Origin: Natronoarchaeum mannanilyticum
Lineage (GTDB): Archaea > Halobacteriota > Halobacteria > Halobacteriales > Natronoarchaeaceae
DNA: 64,000 nucleotides
Assembly (NCBI RefSeq): GCF_039522665.1
Contig: NZ_BAAADV010000001.1
Location: forward strand, 248,001 to 312,000
Direction: 5' to 3'
The notes beneath the pieces were generated by a model that was not told the DNA's origin, made no database searches, and worked only from the letters and a program-made list of their open reading frames with translations. Shown piece by piece: positions 17,910-25,770 of the stretch (position 1 is the first letter of the stretch; each line of letters opens with the position of its first letter). The position numbers were made by a program, and so were the translations under genes.

Positions 17910-18637
17910 CGGTCCTGGTGGTCCGCGGGGACCGCGAGTTCCTCGTCGAACCCGGCGAGGACTTTGGCACCGACCTGGGCGTGCTGGACGTCCCCGAGGA
18001 CGTCGAACCCGGCGACACGATCACGACCCACCTCGACGAGCCGTTCGAAGTCCGGCGGCTGCGCTCGCCCGACCTGTTCCACCACATGGAGCGGACGGGC
18101 GCGCCGATGATGCCCCGCGATATCGGACTGCTCGTCGGTCACGTCGGCGTCCAGTCGGGCGACCGCGTTCTGGACGCCGGCACCGGAACGGGCGTGCTCT
18201 CGGCGTACCTGGGTCGCATGGGCGCCGAGGTGACCACGTTCGAGCGGAAAGCGGAGTTCGCCGAGGTCGCCCGCGAGAACATGGAGCTGGCGGGCGTCGC
18301 GGACCGCGTCGACGTCAACAGCGGCGACGTGCTCGACGCGATCGACGAGCGCGACGACTTCGGAGAGTTCGACCTGCTCACGCTGGACACGCAGGACGCC
18401 CCCGACGTCGTCGAACGCGCGCCGGACCTGCTCGCCGACGGCGGGTTCGTCGCAGTGTACTCGCCGTTCGTCGAGAACACGCGCGAGGTCGTCGAGGCGG
18501 CCCGCGAAACCGGGCTCTCGAACGTCGAGAGCCAGGAGACGATCCAGCGCGAGATGGACTTCGACGACCGCGGATCGCGCCCCTCGACCCGCGGCGTCGG
18601 CCACACGGGCTACCTGACGTTCGCGCGGAACGTCTGA
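17906..18637 (+). CDS. trmI: tRNA (adenine-N1)-methyltransferase TrmI
   Basis: 243 residues from GTG overlapping the nac stop. The N-terminal barrel-like part ([20 protein letters not shown]) precedes a Rossmann methyltransferase: motif [16 protein letters not shown], acidic motif [25 protein letters not shown] as motif IV, and late [16 protein letters not shown]. Archaeal TrmI makes m1A at positions 57/58 of tRNA (family knowledge). All SAM-binding motifs are intact. Confidence 0.92.
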   Translation: MTVLVVRGDREFLVEPGEDFGTDLGVLDVPEDVEPGDTITTHLDEPFEVRRLRSPDLFHHMERTGAPMMPRDIGLLVGHVGVQSGDRVLDAGTGTGVLSAYLGRMGAEVTTFERKAEFAEVARENMELAGVADRVDVNSGDVLDAIDERDDFGEFDLLTLDTQDAPDVVERAPDLLADGGFVAVYSPFVENTREVVEAARETGLSNVESQETIQREMDFDDRGSRPSTRGVGHTGYLTFARNV

Positions 18638-18711
18638 GGGACGATTCCGGAGCTGCGATTTTTCCTGCGCAGAAGTGGGGATTTATTGCTCACCCCTTAC
18701 AGTGTCCTGAC

Positions 18712-18906
18712 ATGCTCGGCCTCATCCTCTTATTCATCTTGTGCCTGCTGTTCCTCCAGTGGACGGTAGAATATGTGCTCAAGAGCCGGGTCCGAGTGTG
18801 TACGGACTGTGGCAACTTTTTCAGCAAGGAGGGCTGGCTCCTGGGCTATCCCAGGCCGCACGATTCGTGTCCCGAATGCGGGAAGGACGTTCCCGGCCTC
18901 GACTGA
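18712..18906 (+). CDS. small membrane-anchored zinc-ribbon protein
   Basis: 64 residues. Residues 1-22 form one transmembrane helix (LILLFILCLLFLQW); the rest is a zinc ribbon with two knuckles, CTDCG near residue 32 and CPECG near residue 55. The four Cys predict one bound zinc on the cytoplasmic or external face. TTTATT at 18682-18687 is 27 nt upstream, consistent with a leaderless promoter and supporting a real gene. The function of this class of haloarchaeal micro-proteins is largely unknown. Confidence 0.8.
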   Translation: MLGLILLFILCLLFLQWTVEYVLKSRVRVCTDCGNFFSKEGWLLGYPRPHDSCPECGKDVPGLD

Positions 18907-18943
18907 ACTCGATCGCGGCGCGGGCGACCGCACCGACGTCCCG

Positions 18944-19504
18944 CTACGCGACGCCGCCGATCAGTTCTACCAGTTCGTCCTCGTAGCGCTCCGCTTCGAT
19001 CTCGACGCCGAGCCCGCCGTCGCCGACCGGGTGGGCGCCCCCAGCGATCGTGAAGCCGTCGTCGCGCCACACCGCGATCAGCCCCTCGATCGGCAGCGTC
19101 GCACCCTCGACCTCGTAATCGGCGGTGAACGCCACCGCACTCGCGCGCCTGTGATCACCGAGCGTGATCTTGCGGCGCCCGGCGCGCTGGATATCAGTCA
19201 GCCCCCGGTCCTCCAGCCGATCGGCAAAGGCGCCCTGAGCGGCCGAGGCGACCGTGCGATGGAGCAGCGCCTCGACCCGCGGCGAGAGCGCCGGCTCGAA
19301 GGCAAGCTGCGTCGCGAAGAAAAAGCGCGTCACGTCCTCGCCGGTCGCCCGTCGCAGTTGCTCCCGGAGCGCGGCGTCCTCGTAGACCAGCGTGTACCCC
19401 TCGACGGCGACCACGGGCAGGTCGAACAGCGTATCGACCGACGCCTCGACGCACTCCCACTCCTCGATCCCCTCCGCGGTCACCTGCGGCGGCGTCGCGG
19501 CCAT
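18944..19504 (-). CDS. conserved haloarchaeal protein of unknown function
   Basis: 186 residues, acidic, with no signal peptide, membrane helix or motif I recognise. The order is a two-layer-like region (WECVEASVDTLFDLPVVAVEG), a helical middle (VEALLHRTVASAAQGAFADRL) and a C-terminal beta-rich part (AVAFTADYEVEGATLPIEG). Length, codon use and a leaderless-type AT-rich box near 19553 (minus strand) support expression. A 6-bp stem (CCAGCC/GGCTGG, 19523-19541) lies between that box and the ATG. No function is proposed. Confidence 0.78.
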   Translation of the reverse strand: MAATPPQVTAEGIEEWECVEASVDTLFDLPVVAVEGYTLVYEDAALREQLRRATGEDVTRFFFATQLAFEPALSPRVEALLHRTVASAAQGAFADRLEDRGLTDIQRAGRRKITLGDHRRASAVAFTADYEVEGATLPIEGLIAVWRDDGFTIAGGAHPVGDGGLGVEIEAERYEDELVELIGGVA

Positions 19505-19575
19505 CAGTTTCGGCTACGGCGTCCAGCCTAATGATGGCTGGTGTTCGTTAGCAAATATCACTGTTGCGAGAGCAT

Positions 19576-19627
19576 CCGCGCGAGCGAAGCGAGCGCGGTT
19601 CACTGCGCCGAGCGGAACGAGGCGCAG
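19576..19627. repeat. pair of hairpins with GAGCGRARCGA loops
   Basis: Two consecutive perfect hairpins: CCGCGC/GCGCGG (19576-19598) with loop GAGCGAAGCGA, and CTGCGCC/GGCGCAG (19603-19627) with loop GAGCGGAACGA. The stems differ but the 11-nt loops are nearly the same, so this is a repeat family with covarying stems. T runs follow at 19630-19634 and 19643-19647. The pair lies downstream of tfs (minus strand) and may also serve in its termination. Confidence 0.55.
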
Positions 19628-19682
19628 CGTTTTTGGCCGAGCTTTTTGGCCCGAGCGAACCCGAGGGCGAAAAAGGTCGTAA

Positions 19683-19994
19683 TTAGTGGTCGTCTTCGCG
19701 CCACTTGTGCTCGCACTCGGTGCAGACGAAGAAGCGAGTCTCGGACTCGTCCGCGGCGCGGATCTGCTGCATGTACCAGTACGCGCGATCGTTCTCGCAC
19801 TCGGGACAGCGCGCGTCAGTTTTCGGCAGGCCGCTTTCGCCTTTACCCGTCTCGATGATCTCGCTGGCCTCCTGATCGTCGGTGATGACGTAGTTGGCGT
19901 CCGGATTCTTCGGCTGCTTGTTGCCGCAGCTGTCGCAGATCCAGAGCTCGTCGTCGGCTTTCATCATCGAACCGCACTCGTCGCAAAACTCCAT
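19683..19994 (-). CDS. tfs: transcription factor S (TFIIS/RPB9-like)
   Basis: 103 residues. N-terminal zinc ribbon FCDECGSMM with ICDSCGN, a linker (EIIETGKGESGLPKTD), and the C-terminal TFIIS-type ribbon CPECENDRAYWYMQQ with RAADESETRFFVCTECEHKW. The acidic hairpin ADES/E needed for RNA-polymerase transcript cleavage is present, so this is a cleavage-stimulating TFS and not a mere RPB9. TTTTAA at 20022-20027 is a likely TATA box. Confidence 0.95.
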   Translation of the reverse strand: MEFCDECGSMMKADDELWICDSCGNKQPKNPDANYVITDDQEASEIIETGKGESGLPKTDARCPECENDRAYWYMQQIRAADESETRFFVCTECEHKWREDDH

Positions 19995-20010
19995 TGTTGG
20001 CCCACCTTAT

Positions 20011-20036
20011 CCGCGGCGGGGTTTTAACACCCGCGG
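20011..20036 (-). promoter_or_regulatory. tfs promoter with TATA box between inverted CCGCGG arms
   Basis: TTTTAA (20022-20027) is flanked by CCGCGG at 20011-20016 and 20031-20036. The arrangement could be an operator overlapping the TATA box, or just G+C-rich chance; the TATA part is the surer. Confidence 0.4.
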
Positions 20037-20097
20037 TCGCCGTTCGCCGTCGCGACCGCGGCGGCCGGACGACCCGGCGCGCCCGCCGAGACGGGAG

Positions 20098-20355
20098 CTA
20101 TCCTTCCCCCTCCGACTGGTACGGCTCGCCGACGGCTTCCCGCGGAAGTGCGTTGTTGAGGTCGCTCTCCAGTTCCTCGGCCGACTCGAACGAGTCGCTG
20201 GACGTCTCCGAGACGATTTCTCCGAGGTTCACCTCGCCGTCGGCGAGTTCGAGCGTGACGTCCGACAGCTCGTCGGCGGCGTCCGCGCGTACCACGGGGT
20301 AATCCAGTTCGGCCAGTACCTCCTCGACGCGGCTGAGTCTGGTAGTTCGACTCAT
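20098..20355 (-). CDS. small acidic haloarchaeal protein (DUF5789-like)
   Basis: 85 residues, beginning MSRTTRLSRVEEVLAELDYP; the pattern VEEVLAELDYPVVRADAADE...VTLELADGEVNLGE matches what I recall of DUF5789 proteins. Predicted soluble, acidic, without Cys or membrane segment. Divergently transcribed from the DUF5797-like gene with 94 bp between starts. Function unknown. Confidence 0.75.
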   Translation of the reverse strand: MSRTTRLSRVEEVLAELDYPVVRADAADELSDVTLELADGEVNLGEIVSETSSDSFESAEELESDLNNALPREAVGEPYQSEGEG

Positions 20356-20449
20356 GGGAACACCTACGACAGCACCGCCCTTCTACGTGTGCCCCGGCGG
20401 ACGCCGGATCCAGAACTGGCAAGTACTGGCGCCCCGATACCACGACGCG

Positions 20450-20947
20450 ATGACGCTCTCGGAGGAGGCTCGCGACCGGCTCGCCGACGTCGTCGAGCTC
20501 CAGCCGACGAAGAACGGCGAGTTGCAGGAGCGGTGGGAGCTCGACAGCGGCAGCGAGGTCCACCAGTTCCTCGAATCGGAGCTGAGCGACTACTACTACC
20601 GCGACGACAACAGCCTGATCCGGGCGACGTCGGAGGCCAACGACATGGTCGACGTCGAGCCGGGCGTCGAGGGCGAGGAGGACGAGGTACCGAGCGTCGT
20701 CCGCGTCCCCGAGCTCCAGGCCCAGATCATGGACGTGCTCGCCGGCCCCGACGAGCGCTCCGAGAGCGTGGTGTCGGTGCTCCACTCGCTGCGGGAGACC
20801 TACGACGTCGACCCCGACACCGAAGACGTCCGCTCGGGGCTCCAGAGTCTGCGGCGCAAGGGCGTCGTCGAGGTCGAGTACCGGAGCGTCCCTACGTTCC
20901 GGCTGACCGCCGAGCGCGAGGAGATCGAGGTCGAAGTGTCGGACTGA
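20450..20947 (+). CDS. DUF5797-like winged-helix protein
   Basis: 165 residues from ATG at 20450; the in-frame extension to 20354 overlaps the neighbour's start and is not protein-like. N-terminal MTLSEEARDRLADVVELQPTK suggests a helical/wHTH region (KNGELQERWELDSGSEVHQFLESE), and the C-terminal half (LRETYDVDPDTEDVRSGLQ, RRKGVVEVEYRSVPTFRL) looks like a second winged helix. A DNA-binding role is plausible but inferred. Family name from memory. Confidence 0.8.
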   Translation: MTLSEEARDRLADVVELQPTKNGELQERWELDSGSEVHQFLESELSDYYYRDDNSLIRATSEANDMVDVEPGVEGEEDEVPSVVRVPELQAQIMDVLAGPDERSESVVSVLHSLRETYDVDPDTEDVRSGLQSLRRKGVVEVEYRSVPTFRLTAEREEIEVEVSD

Positions 20948-20971
20948 GCCGTTTTTCGCCGCCGTTTTCTC

Positions 20972-22036
20972 TCACAGCCCCGGGCGATGCCGTCGACGCC
21001 GCTCCGCCAGCAGCTGCCGCAGGCGCTTGCCCGGTCCGCCCTCGATCGGCCAGCCGCGCTGGCGCCACGCCGGCGGCTCGGGTTCGTACTCGGAGCAGGA
21101 GCCCGAACACTCCGCGCTCGTCTGCGTGCAGCCTTTCGCGGCGCAGTGTGGCAGCAACTGGCCCTCGGCGTCGCGCAGCTCGAAGTGCCGGCAGTCGGGC
21201 CGCATCGAGTCGATAAAGGAGCGCCACCCCCGCTCGTAGGCGCGTTCGGCGATCCGGAGCCGGAGCTCACGCTTTCGCTCGGGGTCGACGTACTCGAACG
21301 TCCCCGCGGACTGGACGTACTCCGAGTCGGCGTCGTCGGCCCGATCCTCGATCCGGGTGCCCGGCGCGTCGACGTCGAGCGACCGCGGGTGCCAGGCGAC
21401 CGACGCCGAGCGCTCGCCGGGGTCGACGACGAGCACGCCGGCCTCGACCGAGATATCTTCGAGGATGGCAGGCTCGACGCGCTCGCCGGTCGCGGTCGTC
21501 GCGACCCACGCCTCGTCGGCCAGCGCGAGCGCGACGTCCCGCTCCAGTTGCGGGCGCAGCGCTCTGGCCGCACTGGCGTCCAGATCGGGCTTGTTCTCGA
21601 TCGCGACGATCCGGTCGACCCAGTCGGGGTAGACCCACTTCCGGCGGATCTCGATGCGGTTGCCGTCCCGGCGGACGTCGAGGATCCCGCGGTCGTCGGC
21701 CTCGTGGATCGCCTCGCGGACGTAGCGCCAGGAGTAGCCCGGATCGGGCAGAGCGTCGCGGTACCACGCCCAGCCGGCCGGCGCGTTCTGAATTACGTGG
21801 AGCAGGTCGCCGTCCAGATGTTGGAAGCCGAAGTTCGCGCGCCGCCGGAGCGCCGCTCGGTCGGCCTCGATCGCGATCGTGTCCCAGCGCCGCCGCTTGG
21901 TGCCGAGCTGGCGGGCGACCAGGACGGCCCGGTCCGCGTCGCGCTCGCCGCCCGGCGGCCACTCCCGTTCGACCCACTGGCAGACCAGCAACTCGAACTC
22001 GAACTCCGAGGACGGCGCGGCTGTCACTGCTCGCAC
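20972..22036 (-). CDS. DUF5787-like protein, putative PD-(D/E)XK nuclease with Cys cluster
   Basis: 354 residues from GTG at 22036 (GTG at 22027 also possible). After a helical N-terminus with WDTIAIEADRAAL there is a winged-helix-like segment (YVREAIHEADDRGILDVRRD), then VDRIVAIENKPDL, which looks like the D-x-(D/E)-x-K core of PD-(D/E)XK nucleases, followed by QLERDVALALADEAWVATT as in that fold. The C-terminus has five Cys (DC, HC, GC, EC, SC within about 33 residues) recalling a metal or Fe-S site. Family name from memory; nuclease activity is inference. Confidence 0.7.
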   Translation of the reverse strand: MRAVTAAPSSEFEFELLVCQWVEREWPPGGERDADRAVLVARQLGTKRRRWDTIAIEADRAALRRRANFGFQHLDGDLLHVIQNAPAGWAWYRDALPDPGYSWRYVREAIHEADDRGILDVRRDGNRIEIRRKWVYPDWVDRIVAIENKPDLDASAARALRPQLERDVALALADEAWVATTATGERVEPAILEDISVEAGVLVVDPGERSASVAWHPRSLDVDAPGTRIEDRADDADSEYVQSAGTFEYVDPERKRELRLRIAERAYERGWRSFIDSMRPDCRHFELRDAEGQLLPHCAAKGCTQTSAECSGSCSEYEPEPPAWRQRGWPIEGGPGKRLRQLLAERRRRHRPGL

Positions 22037-22107
22037 AACGGGGCCGATCGGATAAAACGATTCGGTGGTCGACGCGCGGCGCCGACCGGTGTTCGGCGTC
22101 TACCGGC

Positions 22108-22650
22108 TCACTTGTCGCCCGCACCGTCCCGAACCTTCACGGCCATCCCGGCGTCGAAGTCGAGCATCGCGTCCGCGGACAGTTCTGCGCGCCCGACGGC
22201 GAGCAGGCGGCCCTCCTCGTGGACCACGAGCACCTCGTCGTCCGGGCGGATCTCGGGATCGACCTCGGTGACGAACTTCGCGAACGCGTTCTTGCCCTCG
22301 CGGACGAACGGCTCGCTGTCGTCGCCCACCACGACGCGGTTTTTCGGATGGGCGAGGTCGGCGAGCCTGCGCCCGCCCTCGAGGCCGAGCGTGAACCGGC
22401 CGTCGACGCCGAGCGTGACGAGCCGCCCGCCGTCCGCGTCCTCGCGAGGCGACGCCGAGCGAGGGCTCGATGAGCTTTGCTCATCGGCGAGCACCTGGCT
22501 CGGACGCCCCGAACTGCTGCGCTTGACCTCGTACTCGTCGTCCTCGGGAAAGAGGAGCGCTCCGGCGCCGCCGCCGAACTGGTAGTCCGCGACGCGCCGA
22601 AGGTCGTCGCCGTCGTCGCCGAGGCCGCCGGCGCCCGAATCGTCGGTCAT
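22108..22650 (-). CDS. PUA-domain RNA-binding protein (archaeosine-synthase C-terminal-like)
   Basis: 180 residues. Residues 18-45 (RRVADYQFGGGAGALLFPED) and 76-180 (RFTLGLEGGRRLADL, SEPFVREGKNAFAKFV, DEVLVVHEEGRLLAVGRA) match the C-terminal domains of archaeal TgtA/ArcS enzymes, ending in a PUA domain; the catalytic part is absent, so it is a stand-alone RNA-binding module. Residues about 51-75 are a low-complexity Ser/Pro/Arg insert encoded by palindromic DNA (see 22441-22492) that interrupts the otherwise conserved region. Confidence 0.85.
   Translation of the reverse strand: MTDDSGAGGLGDDGDDLRRVADYQFGGGAGALLFPEDDEYEVKRSSSGRPSQVLADEQSSSSPRSASPREDADGGRLVTLGVDGRFTLGLEGGRRLADLAHPKNRVVVGDDSEPFVREGKNAFAKFVTEVDPEIRPDDEVLVVHEEGRLLAVGRAELSADAMLDFDAGMAVKVRDGAGDK
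22441..22492. repeat. palindromic insert within the PUA gene
   Basis: Two successive hairpins: CGAGC/GCTCG (22456-22469) and ATGAGC-TTT-GCTCAT (22470-22484) with a flanking CGAGC at 22488-22492. Read on the coding strand it gives ADEQSSSSPRSASPRE, out of character for the protein. The same architecture and the 9-mer TCGAGCCCT recur in frame at 48569-48611. Confidence 0.6.
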
Positions 22651-22811
22651 ACCGCGATCGTTCGGACTCGGGGTGCGAAAGGGCTTCGACCTCTGTGTGG
22701 GTATTGCTATCGTGATCGGACGTGGTGGTTATTTGCCATTCGGTACCATCACACCCGCACGCGTTCGGAGAGAAAGCTATAAGCCGCGGGAACGTAACCC
22801 AACGTACAGTT

Positions 22812-22988
22812 ATGGATACGACGAAGATCGGTCTGGGGGCGCTGCTGCTGGTGGTCTCCAGCGTGCTCCTGCTGGCGATCGGTACGAGAGGATCCGGGAT
22901 TCCCATGTTGCTCGGCGGCATCGCCGCGCTCGGCATGGCCGCGGGCTCGCTGCTGATCGGCGTCACGAACGACGGTCCTACCGTCTGA
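22812..22988 (+). CDS. small two-helix membrane protein
   Basis: 58 residues from ATG at 22812. Two hydrophobic helices (IGLGALLLVVSSVLLLAIG and MLLGGIAALGMAAGSLLIG) separated by a short RGSGIP turn make a helical hairpin. CTATAAG at 22777-22783 lies about 30 nt upstream, supporting transcription; the longer in-frame opening to 22722 would run over it. Unknown function, typical of haloarchaeal small membrane proteins. Confidence 0.75.
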   Translation: MDTTKIGLGALLLVVSSVLLLAIGTRGSGIPMLLGGIAALGMAAGSLLIGVTNDGPTV

Positions 22989-23074
22989 ACGGGTACCTTT
23001 CCTAGATTTCTCTACTCCGAGTAGCGGCCGCTGTTCGAATCGTTTCGACTCTTCCGGCGACGACTTCGAGCGCC

Positions 23075-23572
23075 CTACAGCAGGAACGTCTCGGTCCGCT
23101 CGCTCAGGTCGAGGAACGAGTCGGCGGCCTCCTTGAGCTCGTCGGCGGTCGAGGACTCGAAGCTCATCACCTCGACGCGGACGCCCTCGTGGCGCAGGTG
23201 CGAGCAGAGCCGCGAGAAGTCACCGTCGCCGGTACACAGCACCACGGTATCGACGTGGTTGGCCAGCGTGACGGCGTCCAGGCTCATCCCGACGTCCCAG
23301 TCGGCCTTCTTCGAGCCGTCGCTGAACGTCTTGATGTCCTTGATCTTCGTCTCGAAGCCGATGTCGGTCAGCGCCTCGAAGAAGCTCTCCTCCTCGGGGG
23401 AGTCCGCGCGGATCACGTACGCGATCGCTCGCGTGAGTTCCCGGCCCTGGACGCTCTTCTCTAAGAGCGAGGAGTAGTCGATGTTGTTCGAGTAGAGGCT
23501 CTGAGCGCTGTGGTACAGGTTCTGGGCGTCGACCAGCACGGCGACGCGCTGCCCGGAGTGAATGTCGGTCAT
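23075..23572 (-). CDS. NYN-domain (LabA/DUF88-type) putative ribonuclease
   Basis: 165 residues. PIN-like NYN fold: VAVLVDAQNLYHSAQ carries the first catalytic Asp and Asn, KKADWDVGMSLDAV the middle Asp pair, and LCTGDGDFSRLCSHLR the third. NYN proteins are metal-dependent RNases; the RNA target is unknown. TATTTATT at 23595-23602 is 27 nt upstream, so the ATG at 23572 probably starts a leaderless mRNA. Convergent with the small membrane protein gene. Confidence 0.9.
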   Translation of the reverse strand: MTDIHSGQRVAVLVDAQNLYHSAQSLYSNNIDYSSLLEKSVQGRELTRAIAYVIRADSPEEESFFEALTDIGFETKIKDIKTFSDGSKKADWDVGMSLDAVTLANHVDTVVLCTGDGDFSRLCSHLRHEGVRVEVMSFESSTADELKEAADSFLDLSERTETFLL

Positions 23573-23637
23573 GCTTGCCGTTCATCCGGGCGGCAATAAA
23601 TACCTTCGTTCGAGACGCTGCCGCTCGATCCGCGGCG

Positions 23638-24462
23638 TCAGTAGCTTCGGAGCCGGCGGATGCGCTCCTCGGTGGAGGGGTGGGTCGAGAACAGCTTCTT
23701 CATCCCGCCGCCGTCGCCGAAGATACACAGCGCGCTGACCGAGTCGTCGATGTTGCTCTCCCGTCCCTGGGCGCCGCGCTGGATCTTCTCGAGGGCGCGG
23801 GCGAGCGGTTCGCCGCTGCCGACGACGCCCGCGGCGTCGCTGTCGGCGACGTACTCCCGGTACCGGGAGATCGCGAGCACGAAGATCATCACGAACATCT
23901 GGGTCAGCATCCCGGCGATCCAGCCGAGCACGAAGTCGGCGATCTCGTTGTCGCCGGTCGCGATCACGAGCCACTGGACGGCGATGCCGACGATGGCGGC
24001 GATCGACTGGCCGAGCGTCATCGTGACCACGTCGCGGTTCGCGATGTGAGCCAGTTCGTGGGCGAGCACGCCCTCAAGTTCGTCCTGGTCGAGCAGTCGG
24101 ATCAGCTCCGTCGAGACGACGACGGTGCCCTTCCCCTTCCGGCCCGTGGCGAAGGCGTTGGGGACGCCCATCTGGGCGACCATCAGGCGCGGCTTCTTGA
24201 TTCCCATCTCCTTCGACATGTCCTCGACCGCGTAGTGGATCTCCCGGTACTCGTCTTCGGGCATCTCTTCGGCGCCGACGCTCCACAGCGCCATCTTCGT
24301 CCCGACGAGGTACTGGAACCCGGCGAACGCGACCGCGAGCACCAGCACTGCGGCCAGCGGCAGGTTGAACACGATCGTCGCCACTCCCGCTGCGAACGCG
24401 AAGAACGCGAACAGGATGGTGCTGACGATCGCCATCCGTACCTTCAGGCCGAGGTGTCTCAT
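23638..24462 (-). CDS. htpX: HtpX family membrane zinc metalloprotease
   Basis: 274 residues from ATG at 24462, with ATTTATC at 24487-24493 as TATA-like box 27 nt upstream. Two N-terminal membrane helices (IVSTILFAFFAFAAGVATIV, AVLVLAVAFAGFQYLV), zinc motif LAHELAHIANRD, two further helices and the third ligand in YREYVADSDAA; C-terminal STHPSTEERIRRL is typical. HtpX degrades misfolded membrane proteins and is usually stress related. Confidence 0.95.
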   Translation of the reverse strand: MRHLGLKVRMAIVSTILFAFFAFAAGVATIVFNLPLAAVLVLAVAFAGFQYLVGTKMALWSVGAEEMPEDEYREIHYAVEDMSKEMGIKKPRLMVAQMGVPNAFATGRKGKGTVVVSTELIRLLDQDELEGVLAHELAHIANRDVVTMTLGQSIAAIVGIAVQWLVIATGDNEIADFVLGWIAGMLTQMFVMIFVLAISRYREYVADSDAAGVVGSGEPLARALEKIQRGAQGRESNIDDSVSALCIFGDGGGMKKLFSTHPSTEERIRRLRSY

Positions 24463-24852
24463 ACGCGAGCGTTCCCGCTCGGCCCTGATAAATCGTGCGA
24501 CCGCGACCGAGAGAGGGTCGTGCTGGCGGCCGACCGCCGCGGCGTCGGCGCCGAGCACCGTACTCGCGCTCGCAGTCAGTGGAGCGGCCGGGACGGTCAC
24601 ATCGTCGACCGGCACCAGAAACGATAAGTTGCAGCGACAAGACGGTACGATCGTGAGCAGTCCCGTTCGTCGCTCGGCCGGATGCCGCCGCGCCGCGAGC
24701 GGGAGCGCCGTCGCTATTCTGAAAAAACCGGCCCGGTAGAGCGCTCGCGGCGAGGCTGGCGACCTCGTCCCGGGCGCGCGCCGGCCGGTCGATCAATCGA
24801 TTGAAACACCCACAGCGCGAGACACGATCCAAGAGCGAACCCCACACCACAC
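24463..24852. other. 390-bp divergent intergenic region htpX / dapA
   Basis: No gene is supported: short frames on both strands lack family resemblance. It holds the htpX TATA-like box at 24487-24493 and a 12-bp palindrome at 24793-24804. No clear TATA box lies 27 nt before the dapA ATG, so the lysine operon may have a short leader. Confidence 0.6.
24793..24804. promoter_or_regulatory. palindromic candidate operator upstream of the lysine operon
   Basis: TCAATCGATTGA is a perfect 12-bp palindrome, AT-rich against its surroundings, ending 48 bp before the dapA ATG. This fits a dimeric regulator (for instance an Lrp-type protein), but no regulator gene is adjacent. Confidence 0.4.
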
Positions 24853-25770
24853 ATGACACAGAACCTGTTCAGCGGCGTGTACCCGGCGATGGCCACGCCC
24901 TTCGAGGACGACGAGAGCATCGATCACGAGCAACTGCGAGCCGACGCCCGGCGACTGGAGGCCGCGGGCGTCGACGGGCTGGTCCCCGTCGGCTCCACGG
25001 GCGAGAGCGCGACGCTGACCCACGACGAGCACGTCGAGGTCGTCGAGACGGTCGTCGACGCCGTCGAGGACGTCCCCGTGATCGCGGGCACCGGCTCGAA
25101 CAACACCCGCGAGGCGCTGGAGCTGTCCGAGCGCGCCGCGGACGCCGGCGCCGACGCCCTGCTGTTGATTTCACCCTACTACAACAAGCCCGAGCAGCGC
25201 GGGCTGATCGAGCACTACCGCACGATCGCGGACGCCGTCGACCTGCCCCAGATCGTCTACAACGTCCCCTCGCGGACGGGGCGGAACATCGAACCGGACA
25301 CCGCGGTCGAGCTCGCGCGCCACGAGAACATCGCGGGGTTCAAGGCCGCCAGCGGCGACCTGAACCAGATCTCCGAGATCGTCGAGCGCACGCGCGATCG
25401 GGACTTCGCCGTGCTCTCGGGCGACGACGGGCTGACGCTGCCGATGCTGTCGGTCGGCGCGACCGGCGGCATCAGCGTCGTCGCAAACGTCGAGCCAGAA
25501 CGCGCCTGCGCGATGGTCGGCGCCGGGCTGTCGGGCGACTTCGAGCGCGCCCGCGCGATCCACCACGAACTCGCCCCGCTGACGCGGGCCCTCTTTACCG
25601 AGACCAACCCGATCCCCGTCAAGGAGGCGATGCACATCCGCGGGCACTGCCGGCCGACGCTGCGCTCGCCGCTCTCGCGGCTCGCCGAGGAGTACCGCGT
25701 CGAGCTCGCGAACCTGCTCGACGAGCTCGAGGAGAACCGCGGGGCCAGCCCCGCGGAGGTGGAGGGATGA
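24853..25770 (+). CDS. dapA: 4-hydroxy-tetrahydrodipicolinate synthase
   Basis: 305 residues. TIM barrel with Schiff-base Lys164 in AGFKAASGD, Tyr136 in YNVPSRTG and the pyruvate-binding GSTGES motif. Condenses pyruvate with aspartate semialdehyde, the first committed step to lysine. First gene of a six-gene operon; its stop overlaps dapB (ATGA). The C-terminus is slightly longer than the usual 290 residues. Confidence 0.95.
   Translation: MTQNLFSGVYPAMATPFEDDESIDHEQLRADARRLEAAGVDGLVPVGSTGESATLTHDEHVEVVETVVDAVEDVPVIAGTGSNNTREALELSERAADAGADALLLISPYYNKPEQRGLIEHYRTIADAVDLPQIVYNVPSRTGRNIEPDTAVELARHENIAGFKAASGDLNQISEIVERTRDRDFAVLSGDDGLTLPMLSVGATGGISVVANVEPERACAMVGAGLSGDFERARAIHHELAPLTRALFTETNPIPVKEAMHIRGHCRPTLRSPLSRLAEEYRVELANLLDELEENRGASPAEVEG

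Noticed and set aside
23033-23041. GTTCGAATC, the T-loop consensus of tRNAs
   Set aside because: No acceptor stem, D-arm or anticodon arm can be folded from the surrounding 85 bp between two convergent genes; chance match.
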